Program-made: the position numbers and the translations under genes | Part shown: one piece after another, positions 44,001-58,699 of the stretch | Numbering within the stretch: position 1 is the stretch's first letter | How the letters are laid out: each line of letters starts with the position of its first letter | NCBI GenBank assembly: GCA_037577475.1 | Contig: CM075186.1 | Coordinates: 31,924,334-31,988,333, forward strand | DNA: 64,000 nucleotides | Source: Chaunax sp. Z400 | Lineage: Eukaryota > Chordata > Actinopteri > Lophiiformes > Chaunacidae | Direction: 5' to 3' | The notes under the pieces: generated by a model | The model's input: only the letters and a program-made list of their open reading frames with translations | Databases searched by the model: none | What the model was told of the DNA's origin: nothing

Positions 44001-47000
44001 CCTATAGCCTCAATAACAACACAAACCTATAGGCTCATTATAACAACAACACAAACCTATAGGCTCAGTGTAACAACAACACAAACCTATAGACTCATTA
44101 TAACAACAACACAAACCTATAGGCTCATTATAACAACAAGACAAACCTATAGGCTCAATGTCACCACACACAAACCTATAGGCTCAATATAACAACAACA
44201 CAAACCTATAGGCTCAATAACAACACAAACCTATAGGCTGATTATAACAACAACACAAACCTATAGGCTCAATCGAACAACAACACAAACCTATAGCCTC
44301 AATAACAACACAAACCTATAGGCCCATTATAACAACAACACAAACCTATAGACTCAATATAAAAACAACAAAAACCTATAGGATCAATACAACAACACCA
44401 CAAACCTATAGGACCAATAGAACAACAACACAAACCTATAGGATCAATAGAACACAAACCTATAGGCTCAATATAGCAACACAAACCTATATTCTCATTA
44501 TAACAACAACACAAAGCTATAGGCTCAATAACAACACAAACCTATAGGCTCAATGTCACCACACACAAACCTATATGCTCAATAACAACACAAACCTATA
44601 GGCTCATGATAACAACAACACAAACCTATAGGCTCAATAGAACAACAACACAAACCTATAGGCTGAATATAGCAACACACACCTATATTCTCAATAGAAC
44701 AACAACACAAACCTATAGGCTCAATATAACAACAACACAAACCTATAGGGTCATTATGACAACAACACAAACCTATAGGCTCAATATAACAACAACACAA
44801 ACCTATAGGCTCAATAGAACAACAACACAAACCTATAGGCTCATTATAACAACAGCACAAACCTATAGGCTCATTATAACAACAACACAAACCTATAGGC
44901 TCAGTGTAACAACAACACAAACCTATAGGCTCATTATAACAACAAGACAAACCTATAGGCTCAATGTCACCACACACAAACCTATAGGCTCATTATAACA
45001 ACAACACAAACCTCTAGGCTCAATAGAACAACAGCACAAACCTATAGGCTCATTATAACAACAACACAAACCTATAGGCTCAGTGTAACAACAACATAAA
45101 CCTATAGACTCATTATAACAACAACACAAACCTATAGGCTCATTATAACAACAAGACAAACCTATAGGCTCAATGTCACCACACACAAACCTATAGGCTC
45201 AATATAACAACAACACAAACCTATAGGCTCAAAAACAACACAAACCTATAGGCTCATTATAACAACAACACAAACCTATAGGCTCAATAGAACAACAACA
45301 CAAACCTATAGCCTCAATAACAACACAAACCTATAGGCTCATTATAACAACAACACAAACCTATAGACTCAATATAACAACAACAAAAACCTATAGGCTC
45401 AATATGACAACACCACAAACCTATAGGCTCAATATGACAACACCACAAACCTATAGGATCAATAGAACAACAACGCAAAACTATGGGCTCAATGTAACAA
45501 CAACACAAACCTATGGGCTCAATGTAACAACAACACAAATCTATATTCTCATTATAACAACAACACAAACCTATAGGCTCATTATAACAAGACAAACCTA
45601 TAGGCTCAATGTCACCACACACAAACCTATAGGCTCAATAACAACACAAACCTATAGGCCCATTATAACAACAACACAAACCTATAGGCCCATTATAACA
45701 ACAACACAAACCTATAGGCCCATTATAACAACAACACAAACCTATAGGCCCATTATAAAAACAACACAAACCTATAGACTCAATATAAAAACAACAAAAA
45801 CCTATAGGATCAATACAACAACACCACAAACCTATAGGACCAATAGAACAACACCACAAACCTATAGGACGAATAGAACAACAACACAAACCTATAGGCT
45901 CAATATAGCAACACAAACCTATATTCTCATTATAACAACAACACAAACCTATATTCTCATTATAACAACAACACAAACCTATAGGCTCAATAACAACACA
46001 AACCTATAGGCTCATGATAACAACAACACAAACCTATAGGCTCAATAGAACAACAACACAAACCTATAGGCTCATTATAACAACAACACAAACCTATAGG
46101 ATCAATAGAACAACACAAACCTATAGGATCAATAGAACAACACAAACCTATAGGCTCAATATGACAACAACACAAACCTATAGGCTCAATATAACAACAA
46201 CACAAACCTATAGAGTCATTATAACAACTACACAAACCTATAGGCTCATTATAACAACAACACAAACGTATAGGCTCAATGTAACCACACACAAACCTAT
46301 AGACTCATTATAACAACAACACAAACCTATAGGATCAATAGAACAACAACACAAACCTATAGGCTCAATATAACAACAGCACAAACCTATAGGCTCAATA
46401 TAACAACAGCACAAACCTATAGGATCGTTATAACAACAACACAAACCTATAGACTCATTATAACAACAACACAAACCTATAGGGTCAATATAGCAACACA
46501 AACCTATAGGGTCAATATAGCAACACAAACCTATAGAGTCATTATAACAACAACACAAACCTATAGGCTAAATAACAACACAAACCTATAGGCTCATTAT
46601 AACAACAACACAAACCTATAGGATCAATAGAACAACAACACAAACCTATAGACTCAATAACAACACAAACCTATAGGCTCATTATAACAACAACACAAAC
46701 CTATAGGCTCAGTGTAACAACAACACAAACCTATAGACTCATTATAACAACAACACAAACCTATAGGCTCATTATAACAACAAGACAAACCTATAGGCTC
46801 AATGTCACCACACACAAACCTATAGGCTCATTATAACAACAACACAAACCTATAGGCTAAATAACAACACAAACCTATAGGATCAATAGAACAACAACAC
46901 AAACCTATAGGCTAAATAACAACACAAACCTATAGGCTCATTATAACAACAACACAAACCTATAGGCTCAATCGAACAACAACACAAACCTATAGCCTCA

Positions 47001-47959
47001 ATAACAACACAAACCTATAGGCCCATTATAAAAACAACACAAACCTATAGACTCAATATAAAAACAACAAAAACCTAAAGGATCAATACAACAACACCAC
47101 AAACCTATAGGACCAATAGAACAACACCACAAACCTATAGGATCAATAGAACACAAACCTATAGGCTCAATATAGCAACACAAACCTATATTCTCATTAT
47201 AACAACAACACAAACCTATAGGCTCAATAACAACACAAACCTATAGGCTCAATGTCACCACACACAAACCTATATGCTCAATAACAACACAAACCTATAG
47301 GCTCATGATAACAACAACACAAACCTATAGGCTCAATAGAACAACAACACAAACCTATAGGCTCATTATAACAACAACACAAACCTATAGGATCAATAGA
47401 ACAACACAAACCTAGAGGCTCAATATGACAACAACACAAACCTATAGGGTCATTATGACAACAACACAAACCTATAGGCTCAATATAACAACAACACAAA
47501 CCTATAGAGTCATTATAACAACTACACAAACCTATAGGCTCATTATAACAACAACACAAACCTATAGGCTCAATGTAACCACACACAAACCTATAGGCTC
47601 ATTATAACAACAACACAAACCTATAGGATCAATAGAACAACAACACAAACCTATAGGCTCAATATAACAACACAAACCTATAGGATCGTTATAACAACAA
47701 CACAAACCTATAGACTCATTATAACAACAACACAAACCTATAGGGTCAATATAGCAACACAAACCTATAGAGTCATTATAACAACAACACAAACCTATAG
47801 GCTAAATAACAACACAAACCTATAGGCTCATGATAACAACAACACAAACCTATAGGATCAATAGAACAACAACACAAACCTATAGACTCAATAGAACAAC
47901 AACACAAACCTATAGGCTCAATAGAACAACAACACAAACCTATAGACTCAATATAACAA

Positions 47960-48085
47960 CAACACAAACCTATAGGCTCAATAACAACACAAACCTATAG
48001 GCTCAATAACAACACAAACCTATAGGCTCAATAACAACACAAACCTATAGGCTCAATAACAACACAAACCTATAGGCTCATTATA
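47960..48085 (+). repeat. Run of four identical 25-bp monomers
   Basis: Four consecutive 25-bp monomers with GGCTCAATAACAAC lie here. The same run of four appears near 49190-49290, 55765-55870 and 56980-57080. Elsewhere the 25-bp form usually occurs singly, so this is a local amplification of one monomer that was later copied with its block. Confidence 0.85.
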
Positions 48086-49379
48086 ACAACAACACAAACC
48101 TATAGGCTCAATAGAACAACAACACAAACCTATAGCCTCAATAACAACACAAACCTATAGGCTCATTATAACAACAACGCAAACCTATAGACTCAATATA
48201 ACAACAACAAAAAACTATAGGATCAATACAACAACACCACAAACCTATAGGATCAATTGAACACAAACCTATAGGCTCAATATGACAAACACATAAACCT
48301 ATAGACTCATTATAACAACAACACAAACCTATACACTCATTATAACAACAACACAAACCTATAGGATCAATAGAACAACAACACAAACCTATAGGCTCAA
48401 TATGACAACAACACAAACCTATAGGCTCAATATAACAATAACACAAACCTATAGAGTCATTATAACAACAACACATTCCTATAGGCTCATTATAACAACA
48501 ACACATTCCTATAGGCTCATTATAACAACAACACAAACCTATAGGCTCAATATAACAACAACACAAACCTATAGGCTCATTATAACAACAACACAAACAT
48601 ATAGGATCAATAGAACAACACAAACCTATAGGCTCAATATGACAACAACACAAACCTATAGGGTCATTATGACAACAACACAAACCTATAGGCTCAATAT
48701 AACAACAACACAAACCTATAGAGTCATTATAACAACTACACAAACCTATAGGCTCATTATAACAACAACACAAACCTATAGGCTCAATGTAACCACACAC
48801 AAACCTATAGACTCATTATAACAACAACACAAACCTATAGGATCAATAGAACAACAACACAAACCTATAGGCTCAATATAACAACAACACAAACCTATAG
48901 GATCGTTATAACAACAACACAAACCTATAGACTCATTATAACAACAACACAAACCTATAGGGTCAATATAGCAACACAAACCTATAGAGTCATTATAACA
49001 ACAACACAAACCTATAGGCTAAATAACAACACAAACCTATAGGCTCATTATAACAACAACACAAACCTATAGGATCAATAGAACAACAACACAAACCTAT
49101 AGACTCAATATAACAACAACACAAACCTATAGGCTCAATAGAACAACAACACAAACCTATAGACTCAATAGAACAACAACACAAACCTATAGGCTCAATA
49201 ACAACACAAACCTATAGGCTCAATAACAACACAAACCTATAGGCTCAATAACAACACAAACCTATAGGCTCAATAACAACACAAACCTATAGGCTCATTA
49301 TAACAACAACACAAACCTATAGGCTCATTATAACAACAACACAAACCTATAGGCTCAATAGAACAACAACACAAACCTA

Positions 49380-50720
49380 TAGCCTCAATAACAACACAAA
49401 CCTATAGGCTCATTATAACAACAACGCAAACCTATAGACTCAATATAACAACAACAAAAAACTATAGGATCAATACAACAACACCACAAACCTATAGGAT
49501 CAATTGAACACAAACCTATAGGCTCAATATGACAAACACATAAACCTATAGACTCATTATAACAACAACACAAACCTATACACTCATTATAACAACAACA
49601 CAAACCTATAGGATCAATAGAACAACAACACAAACCTATAGGCTCAATATGACAACAACACAAACCTATAGGCTCAATATAACAATAACACAAACCTATA
49701 GAGTCATTATAACAACAACACATTCCTATAGGCTCATTATAACAACAACACAAACCTATAGGCTCAATATAACAACAACACAAACCTAGAGGATCATTAT
49801 AACAACAACATAAACCTATAGGGTCATTATAACAACAACACAAAACTATGGGCTCAATGTAACAACACAAACCTTTAGGGCTCAATATAGCAACACAAAT
49901 CTATATTCTCATTATAACAACAACACAAACCTATAGGCTCATTATAACAACAAGACAAACCTATAGGCTCAATGTCACCACACACAAACCTATAGGCTCA
50001 ATAACAACACAAACCTATAGGCTCATTATAACAACAACACAAACCTATGGGCTCAATGTAACAACAACACAAACCTATAGGCTGAATATAGCAACACAAA
50101 CCTATATTCTCAATAGAATAACAACACAAACCCATAGGCTCAATATAACAACAACAAAAACCTATAGGGTCATTATGACAACAACACAAACCTATAGGCT
50201 CATTATGACAACAACATAAACCGATAAGCTCATTATAACAACAACACAAACCTATAAGCTCATTATAACAACAACACAAACCTATAGGCTCAATAGAACA
50301 ACAGCACAAACCTATAGGCTCAATAGAACAACAGCACAAACCTAAAGGCTCATTATAACAACAGCAAAAACCTATAGGCTCAGTGTAACAACAACACAAA
50401 CCTATAGAGTCATTATAACAACAACACAAACCAATAGGATCAATAGAACAACAACACAAACCTATAGGCTCAATATGACAACACCACAAACCTATAGGAT
50501 CAATAGAACAACAACACAAACCTATAGGATCAATAGAACAACAACACAAACCTATAGGATCGATATGACAAACATATAAACCTATAGGATCGTTATAACA
50601 ACAACACAAACCTATAGACTCATTATAACAACAACAAATACCTATAGGGTCAATATAACAACAACACAAACCTATAGAGTCATTATAACAACAACACAAA
50701 CCTATAGGCTAAATAACAAC
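49380..50720 (+). repeat. Diverged module D, copy 3
   Basis: This is the module D copy at the end of E1. It shares CCTATACACTC, CACATTCCTATAGG (near 49722), CCTTTAGGG (near 49872) and the CCGATAAGC monomer (near 50221). It differs in AAACCTAAAGG near 50341 and GGATCGATATGAC near 50556. The corresponding copy in E2 is at about 57140-58590. Confidence 0.8.
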
Positions 50721-51884
50721 ACTAACCTATAGGCTCATTATAACAACAACACAAACCTATAGGATCAATAGAACAACAACACAAACCTATAGACTCAATA
50801 GAACAACAACACAAACCTATAGGCTCAATAACAACACAAACCTATAGGCTCATTATAACAACAACACAAACCTATAGGCTCAATAGAACAACACAAACCT
50901 ATAGCCTCAATAACAACACAAACCTATAGGCTCATTATAACAACAACACAAACCTATAGGCTCAGTGTAACAACAACACAAACCTATAGACTCATTATAA
51001 CAACAACACAAACCTATAGGCTCATTATAACAACAAGACAAACCTATAGGCTCAATGTCACCACACACAAACCTATAGGCTCAATATAACAACAACACAA
51101 ACCTATAGGCTCAATAACAACACAAACCTATAGGCTCATTATAACAACAACACAAACCTATAGGCTCAATCGAACAACAACACAAACCTATAGCCTCAAT
51201 AACAACACAAACCTATAGGCCCATTATAACAACAACACAAACCTATAGACTCAATATAAAAAGAGCAAAAACCTATAGGATCAATACAACAACACCACAA
51301 ACCTATAGGACCAATAGAACAACAACACAAACCTATAGGATCAATAGAACACAAACCTATAGGCTCAATATAGCAACACAAACCTATATTCTCATTATAA
51401 CAACAACACAAAGCTATAGGCTCAATAACAACACAAACCTATAGGCTCAATGTCACCACACACAAACCTATATGCTCAATAACAACACAAACCTATAGGC
51501 TCATGATAACAACAACACAAACCTATAGGCTCAATAGAACAACAACACAAACCTATAGGCTGAATATAGCAACACACACCTATATTCTCAATAGAACAAC
51601 AACACAAACCTATAGGCTCAATATAACAACAACACAAACCTATAGGGTCATTATGACAACAACACAAACCTATAGGCTCAATATAACAACAACACAAACC
51701 GATAAGCTCATTATAACAACAACACAAACCTATAGGCTCAATAGAACAACAGCACAAACCTATAGGCTCATTATAACAACAACACAAACCTATAGGCTCA
51801 GTGTAACAACAACATAAACCTATAGACTCATTATAACAACAACACAAACCTATAGGCTCATTATAACAACAAGACAAACCTATA

Positions 51885-53522
51885 GGCTCAATGTCACCAC
51901 ACACAAACCTATAGGCTCATTATAACAACAACACAAACCTCTAGGCTCAATAGAACAACAGCACAAACCTATAGGCTCATTATAACAACAACACAAACCT
52001 ATAGGCTCAGTGTAACAACAACATAAACCTATAGACTCATTATAACAACAACACAAACCTATAGGCTCATTATAACAACAAGACAAACCTATAGGCTCAA
52101 TGTCACCACACACAAACCTATAGGCTCAATATAACAACAACACAAACCTATAGGCTCAAAAACAACACAAACCTATAGGCTCATTATAACAACAACACAA
52201 ACCTATAGGCTCAATAGAACAACAACACAAACCTATAGCCTCAATAACAACACAAACCTGTAGGCTCATTATAACAACAACACAAACCTATAGACTCAAT
52301 ATAACAACAACAAAAACCTATAGGCTCAATATGACAACACCACAAACCTATAGGCTCAATATGACAACACCACAAACCTATAGGATCAATAGAACAACAA
52401 CGCAAAACTATGGGCTCAATGTAACAACAACACAAACCTATAGGCTCAATGTAACAACAACACAAATCTATATTCTCATTATAACAACAACACAAACCTA
52501 TAGGCTCATTATAACAAGACAAACCTATAGGCTCAATGTCACCACACACAAACCTATAGGCTCAATAACAACACAAACCTATAGGCCCATTATAACAACA
52601 ACACAAACCTATAGGCCCATTATAACAACAACACAAACCTATAGACTCAATATAAAAACAACAAAAACCTATAGGATCAATACAACAACACCACAAACCT
52701 ATAGGCTCAATGTCACCACACACAAACCTATAGGCTCATTATAACAACAACACAAACCTCTAGGCTCAATAGAACAACAGCACAAACCTATAGGCTCATT
52801 ATAACAACAACACAAACCTATAGGCTCAGTGTAACAACAACATAAACCTATAGACTCATTATAACAACAACACAAACCTATAGGCTCATTATAACAACAA
52901 GACAAACCTATAGGCTCAATGTCACCACACACAAACCTATAGGCTCAATATAACAACAACACAAACCTATAGGCTCAAAAACAACACAAACCTATAGGCT
53001 CATTATAACAACAACACAAACCTATAGGCTCAATAGAACAACAACACAAACCTATAGCCTCAATAACAACACAAACCTGTAGGCTCATTATAACAACAAC
53101 ACAAACCTATAGACTCAATATAACAACAACAAAAACCTATAGGCTCAATATGACAACACCACAAACCTATAGGCTCAATATGACAACACCACAAACCTAT
53201 AGGATCAATAGAACAACAACGCAAAACTATGGGCTCAATGTAACAACAACACAAACCTATAGGCTCAATGTAACAACAACACAAATCTATATTCTCATTA
53301 TAACAACAACACAAACCTATAGGCTCATTATAACAAGACAAACCTATAGGCTCAATGTCACCACACACAAACCTATAGGCTCAATAACAACACAAACCTA
53401 TAGGCCCATTATAACAACAACACAAACCTATAGGCCCATTATAACAACAACACAAACCTATAGACTCAATATAAAAACAACAAAAACCTATAGGATCAAT
53501 ACACCAACACCACAAACCTATA
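51885..53522 (+). repeat. 819-bp tandem duplication
   Basis: Two adjacent copies (51885-52703 and 52704-53522) match at an offset of 819 bp. The joint at about 52690-52704 places a CAATACAACAACACC monomer directly before GGCTCAATGTCACC, an order not seen in E1. Both copies carry the CCTGTAGGCTC variant (near 52258 and 53077) and CCTCTAGG (near 51937 and 52756). E1 has a single copy, so the duplication came after the E1/E2 split or was lost from E1. Confidence 0.85.
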
Positions 53523-56500
53523 GGACCAATAGAACAACACCACAAACCTATAGGACCAATAGAACAACAACACAAACCTATAGGCTCAATATAGCAACAC
53601 AAACCTATATTCTCATTATAACAACAACACAAACCTATATTCTCATTATAACAACAACACAAACCTATAGGCTCAATAACAACACAAACCTATAGGCTCA
53701 TGATAACAACAACACAAACCTATAGGCTCAATAGAACAACAACACAAACCTATAGGCTCATTATAACAACAACACAAACCTATAGGATCAATAGAACAAC
53801 ACAAACCTATAGGATCAATAGAACAACACAAACCTATAGGCTCAATATGACAACAACACAAACCTATAGGCTCAATATGACAACAACACAAACCTATAGG
53901 CTCAATATAACAACAACACAAACCTATAGAGTCATTATAACAACTACACAAACCTATAGGCTCATTATAACAACAACACAAACGTATAGGCTCAATGTAA
54001 CCACACACAAACCTATAGACTCATTATAACAACAACACAAACCTATAGGATCAATAGAACAACAACACAAACCTATAGGCTCAATATAACAACAGCACAA
54101 ACCTATAGGCTCAATATAACAACAGCACAAACCTATAGGATCGTTATAACAACAACACAAACCTATAGACTCATTATAACAACAACACAAACCTATAGGG
54201 TCAATATAGCAACACAAACCTATAGGGTCAATATAGCAACACAAACCTATAGAGTCATTATAACAACAACACAAACCTATAGGCTAAATAACAACACAAA
54301 CCTATAGGCTCATTATAACAACAACACAAACCTATAGGATCAATAGAACAACAACACAAACCTATAGACTCAATAGAACAACACAAACCTATAGGCTCAA
54401 TAACAACACAAACCTATAGGCTCATTATAACAACAACACAAACCTATAGGCTCAATAGAACAACACAAACCTATAGCCTCAAGAACAACACAAACCTATA
54501 GCCTCAAGAACAACACAAACCTATAGCCTCAATAACAACACAAACCTATAGGCTCATTATAACAACAACACAAACCTATAGGCTCAGTGTAACAACAACA
54601 CAAACCTATAGACTCATTATAACAACAACACAAACCTATAGACTCATTATAACAACAACACAAACCTATAGGCTCATTATAACAACAACACAAACCTATA
54701 GGCTAAATAACAACACAAACCTATAGGCTCATTATAACAACAACACAAACCTATAGGCTCAATCGAACAACAACACAAACCTATAGCCTCAATAACAACA
54801 CAAACCTATAGGCCCATTATAAAAACAACACAAACCTATAGACTCAATATAAAAACAACAAAAACCTAAAGGATCAATACAACAACACCACAAACCTATA
54901 GGACCAATAGAACAACACCACAAACCTATAGGATCAATAGAACACAAACCTATAGGCTCAATATAGCAACACAAACCTATATTCTCATTATAACAACAAC
55001 ACAAACCTATAGGCTCAATAACAACACAAACCTATAGGCTCAATGTCACCACACACAAACCTATATGCTCAATAACAACACAAACCTATAGGCTCATGAT
55101 AACAACAACACAAACCTATAGGCTCAATAGAACAACAACACAAACCTATAGGCTCATTATAACAACAACACAAACCTATAGGATCAATAGAACAACACAA
55201 ACCTAGAGGCTCAATATGACAACAACACAAACCTATAGGGTCATTATGACAACAACACAAACCTATAGGCTCAATATAACAACAACACAAACCTATAGAG
55301 TCATTATAACAACTACACAAACCTATAGGCTCATTATAACAACAACACAAACCTATAGGCTCAATGTAACCACACACAAACCTATAGGCTCATTATAACA
55401 ACAACACAAACCTATAGGATCAATAGAACAACAACACAAACCTATAGGCTCAATATAACAACACAAACCTATAGGATCGTTATAACAACAACACAAACCT
55501 ATAGACTCATTATAACAACAACACAAACCTATAGGGTCAATATAGCAACACAAACCTATAGAGTCATTATAACAACAACACAAACCTATAGGCTAAATAA
55601 CAACACAAACCTATAGGCTCATGATAACAACAACACAAACCTATAGGATCAATAGAACAACAACACAAACCTATAGACTCAATAGAACAACAACACAAAC
55701 CTATAGGCTCAATAGAACAACAACACAAACCTATAGACTCAATATAACAACAACACAAACCTATAGGCTCAATAACAACACAAACCTATAGGCTCAATAA
55801 CAACACAAACCTATAGGCTCAATAACAACACAAACCTATAGGCTCAATAACAACACAAACCTATAGGCTCATTATAACAACAACACAAACCTATAGGCTC
55901 AATAGAACAACAACACAAACCTATAGCCTCAATAACAACACAAACCTATAGGCTCATTATAACAACAACGCAAACCTATAGACTCAATATAACAACAACA
56001 AAAAACTATAGGATCAATACAACAACACCACAAACCTATAGGATCAATTGAACACAAACCTATAGGCTCAATATGACAAACACATAAACCTATAGACTCA
56101 TTATAACAACAACACAAACCTATACACTCATTATAACAACAACACAAACCTATAGGATCAATAGAACAACAACACAAACCTATAGGCTCAATATGACAAC
56201 AACACAAACCTATAGGCTCAATATAACAATAACACAAACCTATAGAGTCATTATAACAACAACACATTCCTATAGGCTCATTATAACAACAACACATTCC
56301 TATAGGCTCATTATAACAACAACACAAACCTATAGGCTCAATATAACAACAACACAAACCTATAGGCTCATTATAACAACAACACAAACATATAGGATCA
56401 ATAGAACAACACAAACCTATAGGCTCAATATGACAACAACACAAACCTATAGGGTCATTATGACAACAACACAAACCTATAGGCTCAATATAACAACAAC

Positions 56501-57139
56501 ACAAACCTATAGAGTCATTATAACAACTACACAAACCTATAGGCTCATTATAACAACAACACAAACCTATAGGCTCAATGTAACCACACACAAACCTATA
56601 GACTCATTATAACAACAACACAAACCTATAGGATCAATAGAACAACAACACAAACCTATAGGCTCAATATAACAACAACACAAACCTATAGGATCGTTAT
56701 AACAACAACACAAACCTATAGACTCATTATAACAACAACACAAACCTATAGGGTCAATATAGCAACACAAACCTATAGAGTCATTATAACAACAACACAA
56801 ACCTATAGGCTAAATAACAACACAAACCTATAGGCTCATTATAACAACAACACAAACCTATAGGATCAATAGAACAACAACACAAACCTATAGACTCAAT
56901 ATAACAACAACACAAACCTATAGGCTCAATAGAACAACAACACAAACCTATAGACTCAATATAACAACAACACAAACCTATAGGCTCAATAACAACACAA
57001 ACCTATAGGCTCAATAACAACACAAACCTATAGGCTCAATAACAACACAAACCTATAGGCTCAATAACAACACAAACCTATAGGCTCATTATAACAACAA
57101 CACAAACCTATAGGCTCAATAGAACAACAACACAAACCT

Positions 57140-58590
57140 ATAGCCTCAATAACAACACAAACCTATAGGCTCATTATAACAACAACGCAAACCTATAGAC
57201 TCAATATAACAACAACAAAAAACTATAGGATCAATACAACAACACCACAAACCTATAGGATCAATTGAACACAAACCTATAGGCTCAATATGACAAACAC
57301 ATAAACCTATAGACTCATTATAACAACAACACAAACCTATACACTCATTATAACAACAACACAAACCTATAGGATCAATAGAACAACAACACAAACCTAT
57401 AGGCTCAATATGACAACAACACAAACCTATAGGCTCAATATAACAATAACACAAACCTATAGAGTCATTATAACAACAACACATTCCTATAGGCTCATTA
57501 TAACAACAACACAAACCTATAGGCTCAATATAACAACAACACAAACCTAGAGGATCATTATAACAACAACATAAACCTATAGGGTCATTATAACAACAAC
57601 ACAAAACTATGGGCTCAATGTAACAACACAAACCTTTAGGGCTCAATATAGCAACACAAATCTATATTCTCATTATAACAACAACACAAACCTATAGGCT
57701 CATTATAACAACAAGACAAACCTATAGGCTCAATGTCACCACACACAAACCTATAGGCTCAATAACAACACAAACCTATAGGCTCATTATAACAACAACA
57801 CAAACCTATAGGCTCATTATAACAACAAGACAAACCTATAGGCTCAATGTCACCACACACAAACCTATAGGCTCAATAACAACACAAACCTATAGGCTCA
57901 TTATAACAACAACACAAACCTATGGGCTCAATGTAACAACAACACAAACCTATAGGCTGAATATAGCAACACAAACCTATATTCTCAATAGAATAACAAC
58001 ACAAACCCATAGGCTCAATATAACAACAACAAAAACCTATAGGGTCATTATGACAACAACACAAACCTATAGGCTCAATATAACAACAACACAAACCGAT
58101 AAGCTCATTATAACAACAACACAAACCTATAGGCTCAATAGAACAACAGCACAAACCTATAGGCTCAATAGAACAACAGTACAAACCTAAAGGCTCATTA
58201 TAACAACAGCAAAAACCTATAGGCTCAGTGTAACAACAACACAAACCTATAGAGTCATTATAACAACAACACAAACCTATAGAGTCATTATAACAACACA
58301 AACCAATAGGATCAATAGAACAACAACACAAACCTATAGGCTCAATATGACAACACCACAAACCTATAGGATCAATAGAACAACAACACAAACCTATAGG
58401 ATCAATAGAACAACAACACAAACCTATAGGATCGATATGACAAACACATAAACCTATAGGATCGTTATAACAACAACACAAACCTATAGACTCATTATAA
58501 CAACAACAAATACCTATAGGGTCAATATAACAACAACACAAACCTATAGAGTCATTATAACAACAACACAAACCTATAGGCTAAATAACA
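57140..58590 (+). repeat. Diverged module D, copy 4
   Basis: This copy tracks copy 3 at 7,761 then about 7,875 bp. It keeps CACATTCC (near 57480), CCTTTAGGG (near 57633), CCGATAAGC (near 58096) and GGATCGATATGAC (near 58430). It doubles the GAGTCATTATAAC monomer near 58252-58300 and shortens the following one to 27 bp. Confidence 0.8.
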
Positions 58591-58699
58591 ACACTAACCT
58601 ATAGGCTCATTATAACAACAACACAAACCTATAGGATCAATAGAACAACAACACAAACCTATAGACTCAATAGAACAACAACACAAACCTATAGGCTCA

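Larger units (their letters stand above)
44000..50900 (+). repeat. ~7-kb large higher-order unit, copy E1
   Basis: The whole stretch is repeated as about 50900-58700. The offset is 6,897 to 6,927 bp at the left and 7,686 to 7,791 bp from about 45987 onward. The jump is mainly an 819-bp duplication in the second copy, less 60 bp of extra GGCCCATT monomers in E1 (four in a row near 45655-45775 against two near 53400). Markers are at 44570 and 47269. It includes a half module D (48140-48570) and a full module D (about 49380-50720), the latter with CACATTCC variants. No gene. Confidence 0.83.

Noticed and set aside
49998..50699. Long minus-strand frames (up to 233 codons) encoding a Cys-rich decapeptide repeat (IGLCCCYNEP)
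   Set aside because: The frame is open only because 30-, 27- and 24-bp monomers keep phase. It begins at TTG or GTG, not ATG. The common ATG on this strand is out of frame and meets a stop within a few codons (ATG AGC CTA TAG). Every such frame ends at a 25- or 29-bp monomer.
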